NCBI GenBank assembly: GCA_030035585.1
Contig: CM057471.1
Coordinates: 97,155,819-97,219,818 of the forward strand
Reading direction: 5' to 3'
DNA length: 64,000 nucleotides
Source of the DNA: Dugong dugon
Lineage: Eukaryota > Chordata > Mammalia > Sirenia > Dugongidae
This document shows positions 25,985 through 43,488 of the stretch, in pieces (the stretch's first letter is position 1; every line of letters begins with the position of its first letter). The position numbers and the translations under genes are program-made. The notes beneath the pieces were generated by a model. That model saw only the letters and a program-made list of their open reading frames with translations. It was not told where the DNA came from and did no database searches.

Positions 25985-26849
25985 TATGCTGTTCAGAGAA
26001 GACCTGATGCACACCACAGTGGGAGGACAAGTGCTGGCTTACCTACAATACAAGCCCTTTTCTAGCACACTCAATAACTCTGGCCTCACATCAATACAAA
26101 CTCATCATGACCTTCACTGATGGTTAAAGAGAGATAGCAATAACACTTATTAATTTTTAATTGGTACTAAGAGAAATTAAAAAGTAGACAGTAACTTCCA
26201 AAATAAAATAATGTACAAAGGTCTTCTTTTTGTAAACATACTAAGTTCAATATACAACATCATTTTGTGAAAATACAGCCTTATGTAATCTCTCTCTACT
26301 TTTTCTTTCTTTTTTTAAATACTACCGGTAAACCAGGCACAACAAGGAAAGAAAACTACAATACTCTGAGAACTCAGTGAGAAGGAATTCTCTGTTTTGG
26401 TTTCCCACTCCTTAAAGTTCTTCTAAAGTTATGGAGTGGGAAAAATGTATTGAAGCTTATATATAGAAAAGTCTTGGCTAACTGGAGATGGGTCTTCTAG
26501 AGCTTTCAGGTTTCCATAAATGCTCCAGACTCTGAAAAATCTGGGGCAAAAAGAATGGAATCACTACGGTATGAAAAAAAGTCTCTAAGTACACAACCAC
26601 AATAAAACACAAATATCACACCCACTAAAATGTAGCAGTTTACCTAATGCATCAAAGTGATGGAATTCAGGTACAAAGAAGAAGAATTAAGGATGTCCAT
26701 ACGTAACAGCCAATGACAGTAAACAGATAGCAGTTAAGAAGAAAAAGAAGATAATACAGCTCGGCAGTCTCAAAGAGCCAGCAATCCTATAGTCCTTAAA
26801 AGAAAATAATATTTTACTGCAATACAGTTGTAAAGAAAGTGGACAATCA
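25985..26849. other. Unassigned intron
   Basis: Intron without a recognised element or gene. Confidence 0.5.
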
Positions 26850-27045
26850 CACCAGACTATTTTATTCTAAATCCTCACTCCACCACTTATAAGCTAGACT
26901 GATAACCATTCTGTGCCTCAGTTTCCTCACTATAAAGCAGGAATAATAAGATTACGTAGTTTATAGGACTGCTATGAGGATTAAGTGGCTAACATACATA
27001 AAGTGCTTAGACTAGCATAGGGTAAGTGTTCAATAAATACCAGCT
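26850..27045 (+). mobile_element. MIR SINE
   Basis: CTCCACCACTTATAAGC, TGTGCCTCAGTTTCCTCACT, TATGAGGATTAAGTGGCTAA and GTTCAATAAATAC follow the MIR consensus in plus orientation. Confidence 0.85.
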
Positions 27046-27376
27046 GTTGTTGTTTCCTTACTTTTATTATAACTACTAAGCTAAGGGAGAAAAAGTGGGG
27101 GAAATGTAAACAATCACTGATACTTCAGTGAACAATGCAAGCCAGTCACTGCATTTTTCAAAGACGTCAATGTTACAAAAGACCAAGAAAGCTGTGAAAA
27201 TGTTCCAAATTGAAGGAGACTAAAGAGACAAGATAATTATATGCAACACCTGATGCTAGATCCTGTACTAGAAAGGGAAAAAAATCTTGCAAAGGACATT
27301 ATCAGATCAACTGACAAAATTAAAATACGGATGGTAAAGTGTTATATTACTGTAAATTTATGAAGCTGATAACTAC

Positions 27377-27934
27377 TGTTATGACTGAACTGTGTCCCCC
27401 CAAATGTGTTGTAAATCCTAACCTCTATGCCTGTGGTTATAAACCCATTTGGGAACGGGCTGTCTTTGTTATGTTAATGAGGCAGGATTAGTGTAGGGTG
27501 TGTCTTGAGTCAATCTCTTTTAAGATATAAAAGAGATTAAACAAGCAAGCAGAGCAAAGATGGGGTAAGACAGATGCCAAGCCACATGGAGATCTCCAAA
27601 GAATCAGGAAGCAGAAGCTGAAGAGACAAGGACCTTCCCTGAGATCCAAAAGAGAGAGATAGCCTTCTCCTAGAGCTGGCACCCTGAATTCAGACTTCTA
27701 GCCACTTCTAGACACAGTGGCTACAACAATGGGCTCAAGCACAGCAAGGACTGTGAGGATGGCACACGACCGGGCAGTGTTTTGTTCTGTTGTACACAGG
27801 GTCGCTATGAGTCGGAATGGACTCAACAGCAACTAACAACAATAAGCCACCTGAACTGTGAGAAAATAAATTTTTTTGTTAAAGCCATACACTTGTGGTA
27901 TTTCTGTTATAGCAGTACCAGATAACTAAGGCCA
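27377..27934 (+). mobile_element. MaLR-like solo LTR, copy 3, with nested RTE
   Basis: From TGTTATGACTGAACTGTGTC to GATAACTAAGGCCA. It contains the GGGTGTGTCTTGAGTCAATC and GTGGTATTTCTGTTATAGC parts of this family, but not the GGCCATGATTCC block of copies 1 and 2. An RTE fragment splits it at 27706-27844. Without the insert it is about 415 bp. Confidence 0.78.
27706..27844 (+). mobile_element. Truncated RTE (BovB-like) 3' end inside an LTR
   Basis: It contains CAATGGGCTCAAGCACAGCA, GGACTGTGAGGATGGCACAC and GGGTCGCTATGAGTCGGAAT, ending in AACTAACAACAATA. The reverse strand of 63765-64000 has the same sequence. The flanks AGCCAC at 27700-27705 and 27845-27850 are a short target duplication. 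Confidence 0.85.
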
Positions 27935-29352
27935 TCACTATTCTTAAAAAATATAAAATGACATGTTTAAGGATAAATGACCATGATACATGGAAAATGT
28001 AACCTACCCTCAAATGGTTTAAAAAAAAAAAAGTATGTATTTCTCACACACTCACAAAAATGTCCAAGCAGCAAACTCAGAGCCACTGTTATAATTCCTG
28101 TTGAGTTTTATTCCCCTACCAAGTTCTCTGTCTTTACATCTGTAGTCATCAAAGTAACAGATATTTTTAATGAGAACCCTGAGCCATGGAGAATAAAATA
28201 AATTACACTCGACATAATTTGTTTTTAAAAGACATGAAAGTATACAGCACATATCAGAAAAATTTTCTATCAAAATACTGTATTTTAAAGTTATAGACTT
28301 TGTAGTATTAATCCGGGAACATTTATTACCCCTAAACACACATAAGAAACCCAAACAGTAGCTATGAATATAGCTACCGTTATCTAAGGAACACTTTACA
28401 TACAGAATTAAATTTTTCCTAATTTGGATCCTTCTAGTTCTTTAACTTGTGTCAGTTCAGAACCACAAACATATAGTTTTTAACAGTTACACCATTCCTG
28501 GTGGGGCAAAATTCACTTACCCTAGATTTCATTGCCTAGACCATCAGCACCTACACTGTTTTTCTTCTTTATAGCTTCTAGAGGCCAGGACACAGACCAT
28601 CATGTGTTCCAGACTGCCTAATGGTATACTTGACAATTTTGCCAAAGCTTGCCCTAATAATCACATTTGGCAGTAATGAAAATGTTTCTATATCTCCTGC
28701 TAAGAACTCTCCTTCTAGTATCTTAGATTCTACCTCCAGAGGAAGTCAAATACTGAGTGTTCTCTAATTTTGATGTAGTACTACAAGACAAAAAGGCCCA
28801 AACAGATAAGAATAAAATTATTCATCCCCCCACCTATAACAAATGAATTTTAAAAAAAGCAACAACCTAAGCAGTTCACAAATGAAGGAGACCAGCCCGT
28901 TTTTCTAGATGCTAAAGTAGTCCTCTCTACCAAAATATACCAGAGGTGTAATGAAATTCTGAAAACTTACCTGCCTCTTTTACCTAACATCTCATGTAAC
29001 ATGACGATTATGTTACCTTTTCCCAATTCAATAAACACTCCTCTGCATTTCCTTGTCCAGTTAACTGAAACCTAAGAATCATTATGTAAACACTAGTTCT
29101 CACAAAAACTTATCAGTTACAGACTATTTTCCTACTATTTTTGTATCCCCCAAAAGATTGTTGGGAAGGTAAGACATTTTGCAGTAAGTTGCCACAATAG
29201 ATTCTCAAACCTCTTCCCTTGAAATACTTTCAAAATATAAGTCAGAAAAATAAGAAAAATCTTCTCGTTCAGGGAAAGAGAAAATAAGTTACTTTCAGGT
29301 CCTCTCCAGACCAGTGATTTCAAAGCAACATCATTTGCCCATCAATAGCTTA
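27935..29352. other. Unassigned intron
   Basis: About 1.4 kb with short open frames on both strands, none resembling a known protein. I see nothing that I can name. Confidence 0.5.
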
Positions 29353-29557
29353 TTGTTGTTATTGTCATGTGCTGCCAAGTCAATTCCGACTCACAGCGAT
29401 TCTATATGACAGAGCAGAACTGCCCCCACAGGGTTTCCTAGGCTGTAATCTTAAGTGAGTAGATTGCCATGTCTTTTCCTCAGGGGCTGGTGGATTTGAA
29501 CCACTGATCTTTCAGTTAGCAGCTAAGCACTTTCACCATTCCGCCACCAGGGCTCCT
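29353..29557 (-). mobile_element. AfroSINE
   Basis: Reverse copy: tail TGCCAAGTCAATTCCGACTC, middle GTAATCTTAAGTG, B box GGATTTGAACCACTGA and head CCACCAGGGCTCC. Confidence 0.95.
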
Positions 29558-29607
29558 TTTAGCTTACTGTAGTCATCCACAATAAAAAGATGTGGACAAA
29601 AAAAAAA

Positions 29608-29811
29608 TAGCCCTAGTGGTGCAATGGTTAAGTGCTTAGCTGCTAACTGAAAGGCTGGTACTTCAAACCAACTCAACAGCTCTGCAGGAAAAAAGACCTG
29701 GTGACCTGTTCCCATAAAGAATACACTCTACAAAACCCTATGGGGCAGTTCTACTCTATCACATGGGGTCACTATGAGTTGGAATTGACTGGACAGTACC
29801 TAACAAAAACA
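29608..29811 (+). mobile_element. AfroSINE
   Basis: A diverged forward copy: AGCCCTAGTGGTGCAATGG, ACTTCAAACCAACTCAACAG in the B-box area, and tail GGGTCACTATGAGTTGGAAT. It ends 82 bases before the acidic-linker exon of AGTPBP1. Confidence 0.92.
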
Positions 29812-29893
29812 AAAAGCTATCTCTACTTCCCCAATCTTTGTTTTACAACGGTAGAATTTATCCGGTTGATTAACAATAGGAATGTATACTAAC

Positions 29894-29991
29894 CTTAAAA
29901 CTTTGATCTATGTCATCTTCATTTTCAGTTTCATTTTCAGCTTCTAAATCAACATCATCGTTGTCATCACTTTCATCTACTACGTCATCCA
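29894..29991 (-). CDS. AGTPBP1: AGTPBP1 acidic-linker exon, about residues 363-395
   Basis: A 98-bp exon of two bases plus 32 codons, starting at the split valine of [13 protein letters not shown] and ending in DIDQSFK. Well over half of its residues are aspartate or glutamate, so it is a disordered acidic linker between the ARM-like region and the rest of the protein. The acceptor is TGTATCACAG and the donor GTTAGT. The frame also stays open for some 60 bases upstream of the acceptor, but that part does not resemble the protein, so the AG at 29992-29993 is taken as the boundary. Confidence 0.95.
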
Positions 29992-30254
29992 CTGTGATAC
30001 AAAAGGAGCCATAAGTAGGCAGAGGTAAGCATTCTACGACACGCACATCCAAAGGTATAATGTTATATATATAAAGTATTTTTAATCACCAAAAAAAAAA
30101 AGGAAATGAGATTTCTTATGAAAAATGCCTCTAAGGCTATCTCAGGTGTTGAAAAACCTACAATATGTGAAAGTGATCTAAATTTTGGAAAGCACAGCAA
30201 AAAAAAAAAAAAAATCAGTGCATTTTTATCATTGTTCTCGGTTTTAAAAAATTA

Positions 30255-30650
30255 ATAACATCAATGGAATACTACTCAGCCATAAAGAGAAATGGAGTCC
30301 TGATCCATGTTACAACATGCATGAACCTTGAAAACCTTATGCTCACTCAAGTTAGTCAATCACAAAAGGACAAATACTATATAATCTCACTTACATGAAA
30401 TAACAAGAATAGGCAAATGTACAGAGACCGAAGTTTACTACTGGGTAGCAAGGGTGAGAAGGAGGGGGAGGGGGCAGCCACTGTTTAAGAAATAGTGAGT
30501 GTTCATTTAGGGTGATGGGAAATCAGGCAACAATGACGGGTAATGGTTACACAACATGATTAATGTAACTGACATCACTAAATTGTACACCCGAAAAATG
30601 TGGAGCTGACAAATGTTGTGTTACATATTTTTTACAATAAAAATAAATTA
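30255..30650 (+). mobile_element. L1M 3' end fragment
   Basis: GAATACTACTCAGCCATAAAG (end of ORF2), AAAGGACAAATACTATATAA, and the tail GTACACCCGAAAAATGTGGA with TTTTTTACAATAAAAATAA form an old L1 3' end. A younger L1 follows directly. Confidence 0.8.
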
Positions 30651-33426
30651 ATATCAGTTGGATTCCTATACACCAATAAGGAGAACGATGAAAAGGAAAT
30701 CAGGAAAACAATACCATTCATAATAGCCCCTAAAAAGATAAAATACTTAAGAATAAATCTAACCAGGGATGTAAAAGACCTATACAAAGAAAACTACAAA
30801 ACACTACTGCTTGAAACCCAAAGGGATCTACATAAATGGAAAAACATACCATGCTCATGGATAGATAGACTCAACATTGTGAAAATGAAAATCCTACCCA
30901 AAGCAATTTACAAATACAATGCAATCCCAATCCACATACCAACAACATTCTTTAAAGAGATGGAAAAACTAATCATTAACTTTATATGGAAAGGGAAGAA
31001 GCCCCGAATAAGTAAAGCACTACTGAAGAAGAAGAATAAAGTTGGAGGACTCACACTACCTGACTTCAGAACCTACTATACAGTTACAGTAGTCAAAACA
31101 GCCTGGTACTGGTACAACAACAGATACATTGACCAATGGAACAGAATGGAGAACCCAGATGTAAATCCATCGACCTACGGTCACCTGATCTTCCACAAGG
31201 GCCCAAAGTCCATCAAATGGGGAAAAGACAGTCTTTTTAACAAATGGTGCCGGCAAAACTGGATATCCATCTGCAAAAAAATGAAACAGAACCCATACCT
31301 CATGCCATATACAAAAACTACTTCAAAATGGATCAAAGACCTGAATATAAAGCCTAAAACTATGAAGTTCATAGAAGAAAACATAGGACCAACACTACAG
31401 CCCTTAATACACGGCATTAATAGGATACAAACCATAACCACCAATGCACAAACCCCAAAAGATAAGCTAGATAACTGGGATGTTCTAAAAATCAAACACC
31501 TATGCTCTTCAAAAGACTTCAGCAAAAGAGTCAAAAGAGAACCTACAGACTGGGAAAAAATTTTTGGACAGTACAAGTCAGACAAAGGTCTAATCTCTAT
31601 AATCTACAAGAAAATCCAACACCTCTACAACAAAAAGACAAATAATCCTATTAAAAAATGGGCACCAAAGAAGACATTCAAATGGCCAACAGACACCTGA
31701 GGAAATGCTCGCGATCACTAGCCATTAGAGAAACGCAAATTAAACCCACAATGAGATACCATCTCACCCCGGCATTACTGGCACGAATCAAAAACACTGG
31801 AAATAACAAATGTTGGAGGGGCTGCAGGGAAATGGGAACTCTTATGCACTGCTGGTGGGAATGCAAAATGATACAACCATTTTGGAAAATGATATGGCGC
31901 TTCCTCAGAAAGCTAGAAATAGACATACCATTTGATCCAGCAATCCCACTCCTAGGAATATATCCTAGAGAAATAAGAGTTGTCACTCGAATAGACATAT
32001 GCACACCTATGTTCACGGCAGCATTGTTCACAATAGCAAAACGATGGAAAACAAACTAGATGCCCATCAACAGATGAATGGATAAACAAACTATGGTACA
32101 TATACACAATGGAGTACTATGCAATGAGAAAGAACAACAATGAATCTGTGAACCATTTCATAACATGGATAAAACTGGAGGACATTATGCTGAGTGAAAT
32201 AAAAATCACAAAAGGACAAATATTGTATGAGACCTCTATTGTAAAAACCCATGAAAAAGTTCACACACAAAATGTAACAATCTTTGTTGGTTACCAGGGA
32301 TGGGGGGTGGGGGGAAATACTAAATAGGCAATAGATAAGTGGTATCTTGGGTGAAGGGTGAGACAGTACACAATACAGGGGAAACTAGCACAACTTGTAC
32401 AAGGAAAGGTCATGGAAGCTCCACAGACACATCCAAACTCCCTGAGGGACTGAATTGCTGGGTGGAGGGCTGTGGGGACCATGGTCTCGGGGAACATCTA
32501 GCTCAACTGGCATAGCACGGTTTATAAAGACAATGTTCTACATTCTACCTTGATGAGTAGCATCTGAGGTCTTACAAGCCTGTGAGCAGCCATCTAAGAT
32601 ATTCCACTGGTCTCATCCCTTCAGGAGCAAGGGAGAATAAAGAGAACAGGATACAAGGAAAAGATAAGTCCAAAGGACTAATTGACCACAGCTACCAAGG
32701 CCTCCACCAGACTGAGTCCAGTACAGCTAGATGGTGCCCGGCTACCACCACTGACTGCTCTGACCAGGATCACAACAGAGGGCTCTGGACAGAGCTGGAG
32801 AAGGATGTAGAACAAAATTCTAACTCACAAAAAAAAGACCAGATTTACTGGCCTAAAGGAGACTGGAGAAACCCTGAGAGTACAGCCCCCAGACACCCTT
32901 TTAGCTCAGTGGTGAAGTCATTTCCAAGGTTCACTGTTCAGCCGGGGAGTGGACAGCCCCATAAAACCAAATGGGACTAATGAGGTACAGCAGTCCAGGG
33001 ACAAAGGCCAGAAGGCAGAAGGGGACAGGAAAGCTGGTGATAGGGAACTCAAGGTTGAGTAAGGATAGTGTTGATGTGTTGTGAGATTGTTAACCATTGT
33101 CATAGGGCAACATGTGTACTAACTGTTAAATGAGAAACTATTTTGTTCTGTAAGCCTTCATCTAAAGTGAGAATAGCAGCACAATTGGAAGAGCGTAGTC
33201 AATGTCACTGAACTGTGCGTGTAGAAATTTTTGAAATGGTGTATCTTTGGCTATGTATATTTTCACCAAAAAAAAAGAAAAGTCAAGAAGGGAGAGGGTT
33301 GACATGTTGTGGGGTTGTTAACCAATGTCATAAAACAGTATGTGTACTACTGTTTCATGAGAAACTATTTGTTCTGTAAGCCTTCACCTGAAGTACAATA
33401 AAAAAACAGTAAAAAAAAAAAAAAAA
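30651..33426 (+). mobile_element. Young 5'-truncated L1 with poly(A) tail
   Basis: An L1 that starts in the middle of ORF2 (TTGGATTCCTATACACCAA), after the reverse-transcriptase active site, and continues through the ORF2 end near 32060, a 1.3-kb 3'UTR and a poly(A) tract ending near 33426. The terminal 3'UTR module occurs twice. A clear target duplication was not found. Confidence 0.9.
30654..32059 (+). pseudogene. L1 ORF2 C-terminal part, frameshifted
   Basis: The open frame up to 31700 encodes the thumb and C-terminal part of L1 ORF2p; its L1-like sequence begins about 20 codons after the first methionine at 30600, which lies in the preceding L1 tail. Marks are NFIWKGKKPRI, GGLTLPDF and TAWYWYNNRYIDQWNR. 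The frame shifts near 31660-31700 and continues to 32059 with the cysteine-rich segment [17 protein letters not shown]. The endonuclease and the reverse-transcriptase catalytic motif are absent through 5' truncation, so it cannot mobilise itself. It lies opposite to AGTPBP1 and is not part of that gene's product. Confidence 0.9.
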
Positions 33427-34440
33427 ATGTCATATGATGTATCAGCAGAATGAAACATCCTGTTTATGATAAATTTCAATAACTCAACTCATCCCTTTAT
33501 AAATCACCTCCCATTTGTTTGTTTCAATTACTGCCCTGTACCATGCACTGTCTTCTGTACCTAGAATTTTTAAAAAGACGTAAATTTTAAAAAAGATATA
33601 GTCCCTGCCCTCAGGGAGCTCATGAGGTTAAATAGCAGAGAGGTGTAAATGAGCAACTGTAATGTAGAAGATAAACATTAATGGAAGCATATACCTCAAA
33701 GTGTTATGACTCTTGAGCCTAAACCTTGGGTGGATAGAGTCCCTTATTGGTCCTTGATTTAGATTGATTCCCAAACTTTATTTCTCATTTAGCCAGATGT
33801 CTCCAGCTAAAATTCCAGGTGCCTTCTAAGATGCTCTGGAGAATAACTAGAAGCATGTAGATACTATCTGAGAATTCACCTCTTAGGCATTTAAATGTAA
33901 TGTCCCTGCCTTCTTTACTGGGTTGTCCTTAATAGGGCAAAAAAAACGTAGCACATCCTTTCACTGACATGGTCAATTTCCAACCATCTAGGGAATGAGC
34001 TCTGCAACCCACTCATACTGATAAAATGTCCCAGTGACACGTCAACTTTGTAATAAAGACAAAAATTTTCTTTCCAGGTTATAGTGTGTTGTCAAAAGTG
34101 TCATTTTGTGTCTAATTTCCCAATCCTATTCTTAATTCACTAACATTCATTAGTGAAATTTTCTATAATCCAGCTCTTCAAACTCTGAACCATGCTTAAC
34201 CATTCCTTCACTGAGCTGAAATTGACATTGTTCATCCACATGGGTCATGTTTTTTAATCACTCAGGTATACTTCAGTCATTTGTAGATCATCCTTAGTTT
34301 TTGCTGCCTGCATTAGTCACCATATCTTTTATTGTTAACGTTACTAATAAAAATGTTGAGTCTTGTTTAAAAAAAAAGAAGTTATTGGAAAACCAGGGAT
34401 AGAATAACTAATTGCAAACTACTTGGGGCCAAGTGTTGAT
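33427..34440. other. Intron with an L2 trace
   Basis: A likely L2 piece at about 33535-33700 (CCCTGCCCTCAGGGAGCTCA). The remainder, which ends near an AATAAA at 34347 and a short A run at 34369, is unassigned. That end resembles a processed transcript, but I found no target duplication. Confidence 0.45.
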
Positions 34441-35230
34441 CAGTAATCACTTTACTTCACAGAACAGGCAATATTAAAGCATTATTTTGAAGAAACTGTA
34501 GCAGATCTCTAGATAATATGAGCGGGTGAGCGTGGCTTTTAGGAAGAGGAGTATTGCTAAAATAAGGAAGTGAGATGTAATCTTTGGAAAATAGCAAGAA
34601 ATATGACTAGGATACACAGTATACTTGGGTAAGAGTGACCAATAAAAATGAGAAAATGAAGTGTATATATAGTAGGGCCACATAGTTCATATTTTTAACC
34701 TACAGAAGATAAGCACTGAGGATTTTCAAGAGAGGAGTAGCTTAATTAAATTTGTATTTTCAAAAGATCCCTCTGACAGGTGTGAGGGAGGGAGAGTATT
34801 AAGTGGAGGGAGACCAATTAACAGGGGAAAAGACAATAGCTGTCTGGACCAATACAGCAGTAACGGGGATGAAGAAAAAAGCATACATTACAGAAAAAAG
34901 TCAGGATGTAGAATGTAAAAGGACATAGAAAGAATGAACATGGGGGAGACAGGGAAGATGAGCAGAAGAGTACTTTGAGGCTTCTCGTATAAGTAAACAA
35001 GCGTTTTTAAACAAAAGAGGATTTTTTTTTACTGATTCCCATTTCCAACGTAACATAACAAAGATTAAACCGTCCCCCTAATAGCTGTTCTACTCTCCTT
35101 CCGTTCAGAAACAAAATCCCTAAGTTTTAGCTAGAGGTTATACATTCCAGCCTTCATTGCAGCTGTTATACCTCTATGACCAATTTTTGGCAAAAGGAAC
35201 ATAAGGCAAAGTTACACGTGCAAATTCTTG
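34441..35230 (+). mobile_element. L2-like ancient repeat
   Basis: GATTTTCAAGAGAGGAGTAG, CAAAAGATCCCTCTGACAGG, GGAGGGAGACCAATTAAC and GGACCAATACAGCAGTAACG follow a mammal-wide repeat I place with L2. It is heavily diverged. Part of it supplies the first arm of the inverted repeat. Confidence 0.45.
34641..34759 (+). repeat. Inverted repeat, left arm (119 bp)
   Basis: The reverse complement of 35887-36005. I count 5 substitutions and no gaps over 119 bases (about 96% identity). The spacer is 1127 bp. Confidence 0.95.
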
Positions 35231-35424
35231 GTTGCTTTCTTTATAAAGAAAATTGTCCACTCCAATTTCTTTCATTTCCATTTCCCACATGCACATGAGA
35301 ACAAACATGATGAAAAACAAAATCAAAAGATCCTGTTTCCTTTGATGACCTAGTGAAACAGCAGCATACTCTGACCTGCCTACGCTCTGGACCAGTAAGT
35401 GAGAAACAAATTTCTATCCTGAAG

Positions 35425-35640
35425 CAGCAAAGCAAAGTGATTAAGAGCATAAGCTGTCTCAGAATACCTAGATTCAAACCTCCACTTACTAGATATCTGA
35501 ACAAGTTATATACGTACTCTGTGTCTCAGTTTCTTCATCTGTAAAATTAAGATACCTATCTAATAGTGTGCTTGTGAGTATTAAATTAGTTAATATATGT
35601 AAAATGCCAGGAAAAGAGTATGTATTATAAAAATGTTTAT
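35425..35640 (+). mobile_element. MIR SINE
   Basis: AAAGTGATTAAGAGCATAAG, GATTCAAACCTCCACTTACT and TGTCTCAGTTTCTTCATCTG are MIR landmarks in plus orientation. It lies in the spacer of the inverted repeat. Confidence 0.85.
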
Positions 35641-35886
35641 TAATGTTTTTGAGTCACTGTGCTGCTGGGTCTCTTTGTAACAGCAGCTCGATCTATTCTA
35701 ACTAATACAGTTACCAAATTGCCTCACATGCTGTTTGGAAACACTGCGGACAGCAAAAATGAAGTGCTCGTATTATATATGGTAACCTGGGTTACCAATA
35801 AGTGCCCTAACAGTAGTTAGTCATGGATAAACAAGGGGAAAACTGGCGTTTGGAAATTAAATTAAATGCAGTTAATTTAATTAATT

Positions 35887-36005
35887 AAATGCAAATCTAA
35901 TTAAGCTACTCCTCTCTTGAAAATCCTCAGTGCTTATCTTCTGTAGGTTAAAAATATAAACTATGAGGCCCTACTATATACACACTTCATTTTCTCATTT
36001 TTATT
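35887..36005 (-). repeat. Inverted repeat, right arm (119 bp)
   Basis: Pairs with 34641-34759. Just before it is an AT-rich, partly self-complementary run (GTTAATTTAATTAATTAAAT, near 35871-35890), which could have promoted template switching. Confidence 0.95.
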
Positions 36006-36589
36006 TCTTCTTAATAAGAAAGGGACTGAATTTAGAAAATTCTATTGCAAACAAGAAAGACAACTGCCTGGATAGGAAGAGGAAATAATGCAGTTCAGTA
36101 CCAAACGGAAAGTACTTTTTGAATTTTTAGTCAAAACTTTCAATATTTTTCTTTATAATGGCATTTTTCTTTGGGTTTATATTCCAGATATAAAATGCCA
36201 TATAGCTTGGAGTATCTGAGACCTTCTTTTCCATTCCAATGATCTATTCTTGTACCATTACCAATAATGAACATTATCATAGCTTAATCATACTATTAGA
36301 CCAGGGAATAAAATTCAATTCTTGTTATTAGTTCTCAAAATGTCCTTAGTTCATTTACTTATTTATCATTCATTTAATTATTATAAAAATATTGGGAAAA
36401 TATGTCTGCCAACATGAAACTAGTTACATTATACTATACCTATATGATAAAACCATTAAAGCAATGAGTCAGCACTTTCTGTAACGATACAGAAAGTATA
36501 TTCCAAAGGGTACTTTACCATTACATTTTTTAACTGGTTTTTACTAAAACACATACACATATACATAGGAAAGCGACTAAATTTTATTT

Positions 36590-38010
36590 ATGTATCTTGT
36601 AACTAGTACTTTATTGAACTTTTATTATAAGTCATGTTTTACAACTGATTCCCTTAGATTTTCTAGGTAGACAGTAATATCCTCCACAGATATTGATAAA
36701 CATACCCCACTCTTTTAACAGTTGTCCTTAACTCTTCCTAGTTTACCGATTTGGCTACAGCTTCGAAAACCATGTTAAATAATAATGGTTGAGAGAGGCA
36801 TTCTCTGACATTTCACTCTCTAACATTTATTTGTGATGCTAGCTATTGATTTTGGTTAGCTAATACTCGGCTTGTTCAGGAAATGCCTCCACTCTACCCC
36901 TACTTTCCGTAAGAGATTTTATCTGGAACTGATCATTTTTTTTATGAAATCTCTTTATGGCATTTACTGAGATAATCGTTTGATTTGCTTTCTTTGACCT
37001 ACTGATGATAGATTTTATTAATTAAAGTCTTAGTACTACACTAAACTTACTTTCTTAAAAATAATCCTTACTTGGTCAAGGTGTCTTATTCTTGAAAAAT
37101 ACAGCTTAATTCAATTTTTCAATATTTTATTTGGAATTTTTACATTTATTTTTGAGTGACACTGTGCTATAGGTGATTTCAGTATTCTTACCAGGCTTTG
37201 TTTTCAGCATCATGCTAGCTTCTAAACTTTCCCTTTTTTTCCATGCTCTGGAAAATAAACCATAGGAAAATTTCTAGAAAGTGGGGAGAACTAATCTATA
37301 AAGTCATCAGCATTTGGTATCTTCAGTGAAGACAACTTGACTGCCTATTCAGTTTTAGGTTTTCTACTGTTTAGGTCCATTTTAGTTATTTCTATTTTCC
37401 TAAAACATTTTCCATTTCAATCATACTTTCAAATGTATTTGCAGGAGGTGTCTTTATCATCCATTTAGATTAGTTTAACCACCTATATTTACTTTGCCAA
37501 GAACTTAGAGGTTTACTAAAGTCACCCACAAACACTGTGTTTCTGCCAGTTTCTCCTTGTTATTCAAATAATTATAGCTTTATCTATCTTTATTGTTTGA
37601 CATGTGTTATTCTCTAGTTCGTATAAGATAATCTTTGCTCTACTGTTTTAAACTTTTTTGTCCTGTACTTGTATTTTGTAAGATAGTAACACTGTCTTTC
37701 CCTCCACTTTTGAGCTGGGTAAAACAGACAGACATTTGCTAGTCCTTAAGCTTTCCATCTCTCTGGTTTAAGAGTTTCCAGTATTTATCAGCTAGTTGGA
37801 TTTTGTTTTTTAATCCCATCTGAGAGTCTCTTTCTTCTAATATTTTATTCATTTGGGTATCTTATTACCAAAACTGCTTTGCACGTTCCTGCTTTATATT
37901 TAAGACTCTTAGGCTTTCGTGCATTTTTGTATTTGCTTTACTTTTGTTTTGCTTTGTACTTACTTTCCTTGCTTTTATACAGCAGTGATGGATCACTTCA
38001 GGAATTTTAC
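36590..38010 (-). mobile_element. Ancient L1, antisense
   Basis: Antisense L1 ORF2 landmarks appear in order: AACCATGTTAAATAATAATG, GAGAGAGGCATTCTCTGACA, TTTACTGAGATAATCGTTTG, CTTACTTGGTCAAGGTGTCT and ACCAGGCTTTGTTTTCAGCA. The sequence is very diverged, typical of an old L1M. Confidence 0.7.

Positions 38011-43488
<5,478 letters not shown>

Noticed and set aside
28052-28354. 100-codon minus-strand frame as a hidden exon or gene
   Set aside because: No splice sites fit the AGTPBP1 phase there, the neighbouring exons already join without a gap, and the peptide looks random.
29992-30052. Possible 5' extension of the acidic-linker exon, since the frame stays open
   Set aside because: The extra residues do not resemble AGTPBP1, and the AG at 29992-29993 gives the exact conserved junction.
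30600-31700. Long 366-codon open frame as a possible host gene
   Set aside because: Its content is L1 ORF2 C-terminal sequence, followed by a frameshift, an L1 3'UTR and a poly(A) tail.
33700-34400. Possible second processed retrocopy ending at AATAAA and an A run near 34369
   Set aside because: No target-site duplication or clear start was found; the A run is short.
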